Of a DNA stretch of 5,453 nucleotides, positions 1 through 5,345 are shown one piece after another. The translations under genes were made by a program, and so were the position numbers. The notes under the pieces were generated by a model. It saw only the letters and a program-made list of their open reading frames with translations. It was not told the DNA's origin and did no database searches. Every line of letters starts with the position of its first letter. The first letter of the stretch is position 1. This DNA is from Clostridia bacterium (GTDB lineage: Bacteria > Bacillota > Clostridia > Oscillospirales > CAG-272): NCBI GenBank assembly GCA_017420845.1, contig JAFQOC010000583.1, positions 1 through 5,453 on the forward strand, written 5' to 3'.

Positions 1-2
1 TC

Positions 3-161
3 AAAGAGGACTACGGTTTTCGGCGTTTTCTGACAAGAGGCAAGCGGAATATTGAAACCCAATTCTTTCTTCTCGCCTTTGCTTTTAACATTGAAAAACT
101 CTGCAACCGCACGAAAAAAGGAAGAATTGGCCTTGAGTTGTTCCCTTTGAACGCTTCTTAG
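3..161 (+). pseudogene. C-terminal end of an IS1182/IS5-like DDE transposase (cut by window edge)
   Basis: An open frame enters from the left edge and gives 52 residues before TAG at 159-161. It starts KEDYGFRRFLTRGKRN and continues through FFLLAFAFNIEKL. This is the typical C-terminal signature of DDE transposases of the IS1182/IS5 kind (the 'FGFRRF-RG...LL-AFN--KL' block at the end of the DDE_Tnp_1_6-type domain), where the last acidic residue of the catalytic triad lies just before the block. Family assignment is from memory of the motif. Everything upstream, including the catalytic aspartates, lies outside the window, so I cannot tell an intact element from a remnant. The region is AT-rich compared with the rest of the window, as expected for a mobile element. 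It points toward the minus-strand operon and is convergent with it. Confidence 0.8.
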
Positions 162-172
162 TCCAATTCTTC
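121..172. repeat. 10-bp inverted repeat spanning the transposase stop codon
   Basis: GAAGAATTGG at 121-130 is the exact reverse complement of CCAATTCTTC at 163-172, with 32 bases between. The stop codon at 159-161 lies in the loop. No T-run follows, so it is not a standard terminator. A second copy of CCAATTCTT occurs at 59-67 inside the transposase frame and could compete for the same left arm. Pairing is seen in the sequence; function is unknown. Confidence 0.4.
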
Positions 173-198
173 GTATCTGAATATTGATTTGAAAAACA

Positions 199-220
199 AG
201 GATCTTGGGATCCTCTTTTT
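199..220 (+). terminator. Rho-independent terminator candidate after transposase
   Basis: AGGATC (199-204) and GATCCT (209-214) form a 6-bp stem with a TTGG loop. It is followed by C and five T (216-220), which could also pair with the A-run at 192-196. It lies 38 bases after the transposase stop and is oriented to end plus-strand transcription. The short stem makes it moderate in strength. Confidence 0.55.
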
Positions 221-235
221 GTCGTACTCATTTTG

Positions 236-260
236 GCCTCTTTTTGAGGCTTTTTCTTTT
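236..260 (+). terminator. Second Rho-independent terminator for plus-strand transcription
   Basis: GCCTC (236-240), a five-T loop and GAGGC (246-250) are followed directly by TTTTTCTTTT (251-260). This is a canonical hairpin plus U-tract on the plus strand. Together with the hairpin at 199-220 it insulates the minus-strand operon from insertion-sequence transcription. The outer end of the insertion sequence probably lies in or near this stretch, but only one end is visible, so no terminal inverted repeat can be assigned. Confidence 0.65.
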
Positions 261-290
261 GTTGGGGCTTATAAGTGTTGGCTTACATAG

Positions 291-336
291 AAAAGGGCTG
301 AGCCATTCGCTTTCTGAAAAGCTTTTGACTCAGCCC
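291..336 (-). terminator. Rho-independent terminator of the sigma/LRR operon
   Basis: Read on the minus strand, GGGCTGAG (complement of 329-336) pairs perfectly with CTCAGCCC (complement of 295-302) and is followed by TTTT (complement of 291-294). A second small stem lies inside the loop (GCTTT 309-313 with AAAGC 318-322). The hairpin starts 10 bases after the LRR gene stop codon. Because a pyrimidine-rich run (337-345, CCTTTCTTT) lies on the other side, it may also act weakly on plus-strand transcripts. Confidence 0.75.
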
Positions 337-346
337 CTTTCTTTGC

Positions 347-3300
347 TCACTCATACAACGTCACGTCTCCGTTCGGCTCGATCATGCCGTTCTTACAGTA
401 AACGGTGAAGTCGGTGTTGCTCTGAACCGAATTGTTGATCATGATCTCCCACTTTTTGACGTTGCCCTCCAGGTATACCTCGGCGAGAGCCTTGCAGTCA
501 GAGAAAACGTGCTCGTCAAAGGCGCTGACGGTGGAGGACAGGTAGATCCGCTCCAGATTGGTACAGCCCGAGAAAACGTAGGCCTCCAGCTTGACCACAC
601 CCTCGGGAACACGGACGGTGGTGAGGGCGGTGCAGTCCGCGAGAGCGCTGCGCTCGATCACCTGGGTGGCCGAGGGAAGGGTGATGCTTTCCAGGGCGGT
701 GCACCGGTAGAAGGCGTTGCGGCCAATGGTGCGAACCGAGGTAGGGATCTCCAGGCTCGTAAGGGCCGAGCAACCGCTGAACGCGTTTTTCTCAATAGTC
801 GTAAGAGTGGAGGGAAGGTGGATATTCTCCAGGGCAGTGCAGTTCTGGAAGGCGCCCTCCCGGATGACGGTCACACCCTCGGGAATCACCAGGGAGCGGA
901 TGGCGCGGCCGCTGAAGGCATTACCGTCAATGGCGGTAAGCCCCATGTCGGGGGTCAGGACCACTTCGGTGGTGCAGAGGAAAATCGAGCCGTCCTTTTT
1001 ATCCTTGACAATACAGTTGTTCAAAACCTCGTAGCGCTCGTTCTCCCCATCCATGGTCACCACCCGCAGGTTGGGACACTTACTGAAGGCGGTGTCACTG
1101 ATACTCGTAATGCCGCTGTGGAGATTCAGGATCTCCAAGGAGGTACAGCCCTCGAAGGCACTGTTTCCAATGGCCTTCATGGACGAGGGGAAGGAGATCT
1201 CCCGCAGGGAGGTACAGCCCTCAAAGGTGGATATCTCCACGTAGGTCTTGCCGTTCGGAAGGGTGATGGACTCCAGCTTTTGACAGTCGGCAAAGACGTT
1301 GGTGCCCATTTCCAGCAGAGCGCCGGAGCACAGGAAGGTGACCTCCTGCAGATCACTCCCCTCAAAAGCGCCGTTCTGAATGCGGATCACGGTTTGCGGG
1401 ATTTCGACAGACGCAAGGCCGGTGTTATGGAACGCGTCGTACCCGATCCGCTTCAGGCCGTGGGGGAGCTGAACCGAGGTCAGGGCACGGCAATTGGAGA
1501 ACGCCCACTCCTCCACCTCGGTGACGTTTTTGGGAACCGTCATACTCTCCAGGGCCGTGCAGCCCTTGAACACGCCCCGCTCCCACGTCTGCTGGGAGGC
1601 GGTGACGTGGGTCACCTCCACAGTACGCAGGGAGGTGCATCCCTCAAAGGCAAGCTCTCTCACGGTCCGCAAGGAAGCGGGCCAATGGACCGAGACGAGG
1701 GACGTACAGCCCTTGAAGGCGGTCTCGGCAATCAGATCAATGCTGTCGGGCAAACGGATCTCCTTGAGCTGAGTACCGCCCTCAAAGGCGGAGCCGTAGA
1801 TGCTCGTGATGCCGTCGGGGAGGATCACCCGCTCCAGGGTGGGGTGATTCTTGAAGGCCTCGAAGCCCACACCGCCCTTCTCACAGCTTCCGAGGACCAC
1901 CAGCTCCTTCAGAGGCGTGCCCGTAAAGGCGCTGTTGAGGCCTTGCAGAGAGCCGGGGATCACCACCGAGGTGAGCTGTGTGTATGCAAAGGCGCCGGAA
2001 TCCATACCGAGGATATTTCCCTCGGCGATCAGCTCAATCAGTCCGGATCTTGCGAAGGCAGAGCTGCCGATGTATCCCATATTAGGCGGGAAAGTAATGG
2101 AGGTCATGGCGATGCATTCTTGGAAGCAACCGTCCCCAATGGTGATCCCGTCGGGAAGGCGTACGGAGGCGAGGGAGGAACAGCCCGAGAAGGTGTACCG
2201 ACCCGTGTCGGTCATGGTATCCGGGAGGGTCACGGCGGACAGAGACGTGCATTTGGCGAAGGCGGAGTCTCCCGGCTTGTCGATCCCCTCGGGGATGACC
2301 AGGGTCTCCAGAGCGGTACAACCCAAGAACGCGGCGCTTCCTATGGTATAGCCGCCGTGGGCAAGGTCCAGCTCGGTCAGGGACACGCATCCGGCGAATG
2401 CCTCATCGCCCAGAGTCTCCAGCGCGGCGGGAATGGTCACCGAGGTCAAGGAGGCGCATCCGTTAAAGGCCATCTCGTCAATGAGCCGTACCCCCTCGGG
2501 CAGGGACAGGGAGGTCAGACCCGTGCCTGCAAAGGCTTTGGCATGGATCTCCTCCAGCGAAGCGGGCCAGACCACCTCGAGAACGGTAGAGACGTCACGG
2601 AGGCACGAAACCCCAATGATGCGCACCGTGTCGGGGAAGACCACGCGGGTAACGGCAGGCGTATCGTCGGTTGCGCTCATAAGAATGCCGGTGCTTACCG
2701 CCGTCACGGGCAAAAGGCCGTAATCCTTGACGTAGCCCACGTTGGGCAGAATCAGCTCGCCCTGCACGTTGCCGTTCACCCGGGTCACCGAGGCCCCCTT
2801 CTCGCCGGTGGCGGCAAGGAGCACGCTGTCCAGTCGGAACGTACAGTCCTCGGCGGCGCCCTCGATCAGACCGCAGACACGGCAGGCACCGTTCTCGTAG
2901 GTGTGGGGCAGGGGATCGGTGTACTCGGTTTCGCTCCTGCCGCAGTTTCGGCAGGTGCGCTCGGTATAGCCGCTGGTGTAGCAGACCTGCTCCAGCGTGT
3001 CGGTGATCTCCCAGTCGTGGCCGTTGGCGCAGGGGTCCTCGGTCTCGGGGGCATGGGTGGTATCCGTGGAATCGGTCTCATCGGGGGACAGGAAGGGGAA
3101 CAGCTTGCCGAAAAATTCCGATCCGATGATGGCGGACGCATTTCCGCCGGGAGCCAGGAGGCCTCCCGACAGCGCCAGACCGCCCAGACACATAGGCAGA
3201 GCCACAAGAATGGCCAGAGCCAGACAGGCCGCCGTCATCCATCTCCTGGCGGGACGAGGCTTAGGTCGGGACACGGGCGGAGTCACGGCAGCGGCGTAGA

Positions 3301-3433
3301 TGTTGCGGGGGCCTCCGGCCGTGTCAGCGGCTTCGGCAGGGGCTTGCAGGGTAGTCAGATACGTGGGCTCGGCCTCCAGAATGAAATCCTCCCGAATGCC
3401 GTCCATCAGCTCATAGATGCGTTGCCGTTTCAT
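347..3433 (-). CDS. Membrane-anchored BspA-type leucine-rich-repeat protein, putative anti-sigma/sensor partner of the ECF sigma factor
   Basis: The 1028-residue protein has a layered architecture. Residues 1-64 are a probable cytoplasmic tail. Its ELMDGIREDFILEA stretch (8-21) resembles, from memory, short N-terminal motifs of Clostridia membrane proteins encoded next to ECF sigma genes. Basic RPARR (60-64) precedes one membrane helix at about 65-94, with no lipobox or signal-peptidase site, so the bulk should face outside. A flexible Asp/Thr-rich linker (116-133) leads to a zinc-ribbon-like segment with CxxC pairs at 161/164 and 184/187. About 30 BspA-type LRRs (LRR_5 style, ~23 residues, pattern IP..V..I...AF.GCTSL..V) fill 264-985, interrupted by a longer unit at 793-848. 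A BspA-like end cap (EGNVKKW, then FTVYCKNG) closes the protein. No LPXTG is present. I chose ATG at 3433 because it overlaps the sigma stop as ATGA, and because the upstream extension would lie inside sigma coding sequence. Anti-sigma function is inferred from coupling and topology; adhesin or ligand binding is the alternative. Confidence 0.9.
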   Translation of the reverse strand: MKRQRIYELMDGIREDFILEAEPTYLTTLQAPAEAADTAGGPRNIYAAAVTPPVSRPKPRPARRWMTAACLALAILVALPMCLGGLALSGGLLAPGGNASAIIGSEFFGKLFPFLSPDETDSTDTTHAPETEDPCANGHDWEITDTLEQVCYTSGYTERTCRNCGRSETEYTDPLPHTYENGACRVCGLIEGAAEDCTFRLDSVLLAATGEKGASVTRVNGNVQGELILPNVGYVKDYGLLPVTAVSTGILMSATDDTPAVTRVVFPDTVRIIGVSCLRDVSTVLEVVWPASLEEIHAKAFAGTGLTSLSLPEGVRLIDEMAFNGCASLTSVTIPAALETLGDEAFAGCVSLTELDLAHGGYTIGSAAFLGCTALETLVIPEGIDKPGDSAFAKCTSLSAVTLPDTMTDTGRYTFSGCSSLASVRLPDGITIGDGCFQECIAMTSITFPPNMGYIGSSAFARSGLIELIAEGNILGMDSGAFAYTQLTSVVIPGSLQGLNSAFTGTPLKELVVLGSCEKGGVGFEAFKNHPTLERVILPDGITSIYGSAFEGGTQLKEIRLPDSIDLIAETAFKGCTSLVSVHWPASLRTVRELAFEGCTSLRTVEVTHVTASQQTWERGVFKGCTALESMTVPKNVTEVEEWAFSNCRALTSVQLPHGLKRIGYDAFHNTGLASVEIPQTVIRIQNGAFEGSDLQEVTFLCSGALLEMGTNVFADCQKLESITLPNGKTYVEISTFEGCTSLREISFPSSMKAIGNSAFEGCTSLEILNLHSGITSISDTAFSKCPNLRVVTMDGENERYEVLNNCIVKDKKDGSIFLCTTEVVLTPDMGLTAIDGNAFSGRAIRSLVIPEGVTVIREGAFQNCTALENIHLPSTLTTIEKNAFSGCSALTSLEIPTSVRTIGRNAFYRCTALESITLPSATQVIERSALADCTALTTVRVPEGVVKLEAYVFSGCTNLERIYLSSTVSAFDEHVFSDCKALAEVYLEGNVKKWEIMINNSVQSNTDFTVYCKNGMIEPNGDVTLYE

Positions 3434-3975
3434 ATCCGATACCCCCTCTCCTCCAGGAACTGTCTGAGCCGCTCGCGGGTACGGTGGAGACGCACCCACA
3501 CCGCATTCTCGGATATACCCATCTCCTGTCCGATGCGGGCGGCGCTGAGGGAATACCAGTACCGCTGAACGAAAATAACGCGGTCTGTTTTGGTCTGGTT
3601 TTCCAAAAATTCATTGATCAGCGAGACCAGCTCTCCGCGGTCGCCGTCTCCGGGGTCGGGAAGGCAGTCCTCCAGCTCGGTCATGGAGACCTCCAGGTCC
3701 CGATTGCGCTTATCGCTGTGCCAGGACCGCCAGCGATTGATGGACAGATTGCGGACGATCTTGCCCAGAAACAGCTTGAGGGATTCGGGCCTGGTGGGGG
3801 GGATGGTGTTCCATGTCTTGATGTAGGTGTCGCTGACGCACTCCTCGGCGTCGGGCTCGCTGTTCAGGACGTTCATGGACACGGCCATGCAGTAGGCGCC
3901 GTATTTCTCCGCCGTATGACGGATGGCCTGCTCGTCGCGGGCAAAGTATAGCTCGATGATGCGGTTATCTTCCAT
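3430..3975 (-). CDS. ECF-type RNA polymerase sigma factor (sigma-70 family)
   Basis: This 181-residue protein has the normal size and two-domain build of an extracytoplasmic-function sigma factor. Region 2 covers about 20-84, with the core-binding helix DAEECVSDTYIKTWN (42-56) and the -10-recognition helix FLGKIVRNLSINRWR (69-83). An acidic linker (95-115, including DCLPDPGDGD) follows. Region 4 covers about 118-178, with a helix-turn-helix in SLSAARIGQEMGISENAVWVRLHRTRERL (142-170) that would contact the -35 element. There is no sigma region 1.1 or 3, as expected for ECF. The start ATG at 3975 has an AAAGGAG site 7 bases upstream. Its stop overlaps the start of the LRR membrane protein by 4 bases. 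A bipartite ECF-like promoter lies about 90 bases upstream and recurs before the lipoprotein gene, so autoregulation is likely. The ECF subgroup cannot be assigned by eye. Confidence 0.95.
   Translation of the reverse strand: MEDNRIIELYFARDEQAIRHTAEKYGAYCMAVSMNVLNSEPDAEECVSDTYIKTWNTIPPTRPESLKLFLGKIVRNLSINRWRSWHSDKRNRDLEVSMTELEDCLPDPGDGDRGELVSLINEFLENQTKTDRVIFVQRYWYSLSAARIGQEMGISENAVWVRLHRTRERLRQFLEERGYRI
3442..3454 (-). promoter_or_regulatory. Ribosome binding site of the LRR gene inside sigma coding sequence
   Basis: The minus strand reads GGAGGAGAGGGGG before the ATG at 3433. The G-rich end lies 8 bases from the start codon and the GGAGGAG part 14 bases away. With the 4-base ATGA overlap this supports translational coupling to the sigma gene and decides the start at 3433 over the upstream in-frame ATG at 3499. 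Confidence 0.6.
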
Positions 3976-3982
3976 GACAGAG

Positions 3983-3989
3983 CTCCTTT
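3983..3989 (-). promoter_or_regulatory. Ribosome binding site of the sigma gene
   Basis: AAAGGAG on the minus strand, 7 bases before the ATG at 3975. The surrounding TGAAAGGAGCT is identical to that before the lipoprotein gene (5240-5248 region), which supports both start choices. Confidence 0.85.
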
Positions 3990-4006
3990 CAGGATTTTTG
4001 CGGTTT

Positions 4007-4045
4007 CACGCTTTGCGGGGAGATCCGCCCCTCACGGGGAGCGTG
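4007..4045 (-). promoter_or_regulatory. Structured 5' leader of the sigma operon with competing helices
   Basis: On the minus strand CACGCT (complement of 4040-4045) pairs with AGCGTG (complement of 4007-4012) and encloses CCCC-GTGA-GGGG (complement of 4028-4039), a small hairpin with a GNRA-type tetraloop. The same GGGG could instead pair with a second CCCC (complement of 4017-4020) through a CGGATCT loop, so two folds exclude each other. The structure sits between the predicted transcription start and the ribosome binding site. It matches no riboswitch family that I recognise. Pairing is seen by eye; any regulatory role is inference. Confidence 0.35.
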
Positions 4046-4064
4046 TCGGGTATCCCCTCTACCT

Positions 4065-4095
4065 CTATAAGACAGATCGAAATCCAAAACCTTTC
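4065..4095 (-). promoter_or_regulatory. ECF-type promoter of the sigma/LRR operon
   Basis: On the minus strand, GAAAGGTTTT (complement of 4086-4095) serves as the -35 element and TGTCTTATAG (complement of 4065-4074) as the -10 element, with exactly 15 bases between GAAAGG and TGTCTTATAG. The same two elements with the same spacing occur before the lipoprotein gene at 5313-5343. ECF promoters commonly have a GAA-containing -35 and a (C/T)GTC-containing -10. Transcription should begin around 4057-4060, leaving a leader of about 80 bases. Autoregulation by the encoded sigma factor is inferred. Confidence 0.75.
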
Positions 4096-4098
4096 ACG

Positions 4099-4132
4099 TT
4101 TTTGCAAATTTTTTCTATTTTTTTTGTAATTG
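4099..4132 (-). promoter_or_regulatory. Phased A-tracts upstream of the sigma promoter (UP-element-like)
   Basis: On the minus strand three A-runs (8, 6 and 5 A) start 11 bases apart and end just before the CGTGAAAGG -35 region. A-tracts in helical phase bend DNA and can bind the alpha subunit C-terminal domain of RNA polymerase. A matching arrangement precedes the lipoprotein promoter. Confidence 0.5.
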
Positions 4133-4143
4133 TCTGATAGAAT

Positions 4144-4192
4144 CGTCTTCGCAGACGCCCTTCCCTTCGGTGCGTCTTCTGCCCGCAGAAGA
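4144..4192 (-). other. Hairpin cluster after the lipoprotein gene, without a clear U-tract
   Basis: Six bases after the lipoprotein stop the minus strand forms TCTTCTGC-GG-GCAGAAGA (4175-4192), a perfect 8-bp inverted repeat. It is followed by CGTCT-GCGA-AGACG (4144-4157), which has a GNRA tetraloop. An alternative helix AGACGC/GCGTCT (4172-4177 with 4153-4158) would disrupt the edges of both. Neither hairpin is followed by a T-run, so this is not a standard Rho-independent terminator. Transcripts from the lipoprotein promoter may read through into the sigma gene, or the structure may protect the 3' end. Confidence 0.45.
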
Positions 4193-4198
4193 GGGTAT

Positions 4199-5233
4199 TC
4201 ACTCGGTCAGAGCGGGGTAGCGAACCTCCGAAGCGTTCACCGTCAGCTCTCCGTCGGTGCATTGAACCGTCATGGGGTAGGGGATGACAAGCTTGCTCAC
4301 TTGACCCCAAAAGATGGCGTCGAATTCCGCCACGGTGCCGTCGTAGATCAGACGGGTGACTCCCATGGAGGAAAAGGTATACAGCTGGTCTACGATTTGG
4401 GTCACGGTATGGGGGAGGCGGACAGCCTCGGCCTCGGCCAGGCTATCGCTGTGCTCCGCCAGAGCTTCCTCCAGGTGGGGATCCTCCACCCCAAATTCGT
4501 CGGCCAGACTCTTCATGGACAAAAGCTCGGCGTAGCACCACTCCGTGGTGTACCAGGGAGCGGCCGCGGCCATGAGCTGAGAGAGGTGGGCAAATTCTAC
4601 CTCGGTGACCGCAAGATCCAATGCGTATACGGGGATATGCTCGCACAGGGGGAAACGGGTGATCATGTTCAGGTCGTCAACCCCGGAGGAGTCGCCGGTG
4701 GCATCCTTCAGAATGTAGTAGGAGCGAGCCTGAGCCAGACGGAAATCAGCCAGGGCCGCCTCCATCAGTCCCTGCTCCACACAGCGGTCGAAGTACTCCT
4801 CCCACCACCCATCCAGGGTTTCGTAGGCCTCCCTCGTGAGGTAGCGAGGCAGATTGTAGGTGGCGCTGATGTAGCTCACCTCCACCACCGTATCCCCCTC
4901 GGGGGAGGTTTCGGGGATCTCCACGGTGTAGGAACCCTCGTACAGCATGTTGACCACGATATCGTAGAGGCTGCAGGTGCCGTCCCCGTGAGAATAGAAT
5001 TCCAGGGTATAGGGCACGTCGGGGGTCATGCCTTGGTAGGTGTCCAGCGCAGGCAAGGCGGGCGGGGTAAGCCCTTCGTCCTCGGTCCCCGCTTGGGTCC
5101 CGGTGTCCGCCACCGCCCCGGCGGTGGTATCGGAGGTCGTGAGGTCGGGGGTGCCTCCCGCGGTCCTGCAGGCGGGCAGGATCAGCAAGGAGGCCAGCAA
5201 AAGGGCCACGGTAGCAAGGCGTTTGGTTTTCAT
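4199..5233 (-). CDS. Secreted lipoprotein with BspA-like N- and C-terminal caps around a helical domain
   Basis: The 344-residue product starts with MKTKR, a hydrophobic helix (6-19) and the lipobox LPAC with Cys22, so it should be lipidated and anchored outside the membrane. A Thr/Gly/Asp-rich linker (23-63) follows. Residues 77-119 contain SHGDGTCSLYD and VEIPETSPEGDTVVEV. These resemble the 'NGDGTC...VIPS.SP.GD.VT.I' entry segment common before LRR arrays in Clostridia BspA-like proteins (motif recalled, not searched). Residues 125-270 appear mostly helical, with many Trp/Tyr, and I recognise no family there. Residues 273-295 resemble one LRR (LPHTVTQIVDQLYTFSSMGVTRL). Residues 296-332 resemble the BspA end cap (YDGTVAEFDAI, then MTVQCTDGELTV). 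ATG at 5233 is preferred because AAAGGAG lies 7 bases upstream and the signal peptide begins there. Its promoter copies that of the sigma operon, so the two are probably co-regulated. The biochemical role is unknown. Confidence 0.88.
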   Translation of the reverse strand: MKTKRLATVALLLASLLILPACRTAGGTPDLTTSDTTAGAVADTGTQAGTEDEGLTPPALPALDTYQGMTPDVPYTLEFYSHGDGTCSLYDIVVNMLYEGSYTVEIPETSPEGDTVVEVSYISATYNLPRYLTREAYETLDGWWEEYFDRCVEQGLMEAALADFRLAQARSYYILKDATGDSSGVDDLNMITRFPLCEHIPVYALDLAVTEVEFAHLSQLMAAAAPWYTTEWCYAELLSMKSLADEFGVEDPHLEEALAEHSDSLAEAEAVRLPHTVTQIVDQLYTFSSMGVTRLIYDGTVAEFDAIFWGQVSKLVIPYPMTVQCTDGELTVNASEVRYPALTE

Positions 5234-5240
5234 AGTAAAG

Positions 5241-5247
5241 CTCCTTT
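5241..5247 (-). promoter_or_regulatory. Ribosome binding site of the lipoprotein gene
   Basis: AAAGGAG on the minus strand, 7 bases before ATG at 5233. It lies inside the longer in-frame extension that begins at 5260, which argues against that upstream ATG. Confidence 0.85.
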
Positions 5248-5312
5248 CAAGGTCTTTCACGCACGATCATGGGAAAACCGCCCGATCAAGGGCATCGGAA
5301 ATCCCGTCTACT

Positions 5313-5343
5313 CTATAAGACAGTAAAAAAACGGAAACCTTTC
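5313..5343 (-). promoter_or_regulatory. ECF-type promoter of the lipoprotein gene
   Basis: On the minus strand, GAAAGGTTT (complement of 5335-5343) and TGTCTTATAG (complement of 5313-5322) are separated by 15 bases counted from GAAAGG, as in the sigma promoter. Similarity continues downstream (TAGACGGGAT here, TAGAGGGGAT there). The spacer contains a run of seven T. The -10 element lies 80 bases from the ATG at 5233. The local ECF sigma factor is the likely reader. Confidence 0.75.
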
Positions 5344-5345
5344 GC

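Noticed and set aside
274..283. CTTATAAG palindrome as a third copy of the ECF -10 element
   Set aside because: It lacks TGTC and has no GAAAGG at the right distance on either strand.
347..478. Cell-wall sorting signal at the LRR protein C-terminus
   Set aside because: No LPXTG-like motif, hydrophobic stretch or basic tail is present. The end matches a BspA cap, and anchoring is explained by the N-terminal membrane helix.
479..2644. CRISPR or DNA-level tandem repeat array
   Set aside because: The periodicity of about 69 bases comes from 23-residue protein repeats that have diverged at the DNA level. There are no identical repeats with unique spacers.
3434..3499. Upstream start at 3499 for the LRR protein
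   Set aside because: The extra 22 residues overlap sigma region 4 coding sequence. ATG at 3433 gives the ATGA coupling overlap and has a purine-rich site upstream.
509..3568. A 1019-codon plus-strand open frame opposite the LRR gene
   Set aside because: It mirrors the LRR repeats in antisense (recurring LQGGTALEG-like strings), matches no protein type I know, and is explained by GC-rich repetitive coding on the minus strand. The minus-strand product has a coherent membrane and LRR architecture, terminator and promoter.
5234..5260. Upstream start at 5260 for the lipoprotein
   Set aside because: The extension would include the AAAGGAG ribosome binding site and put extra charged residues before a normal signal peptide.
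4130..5326. A 398-codon plus-strand open frame opposite the lipoprotein gene
   Set aside because: It is low-complexity Gly/His/Val-rich, has no recognisable domain, and crosses the promoter region. The minus strand encodes a clear lipoprotein with lipobox and ribosome binding site.
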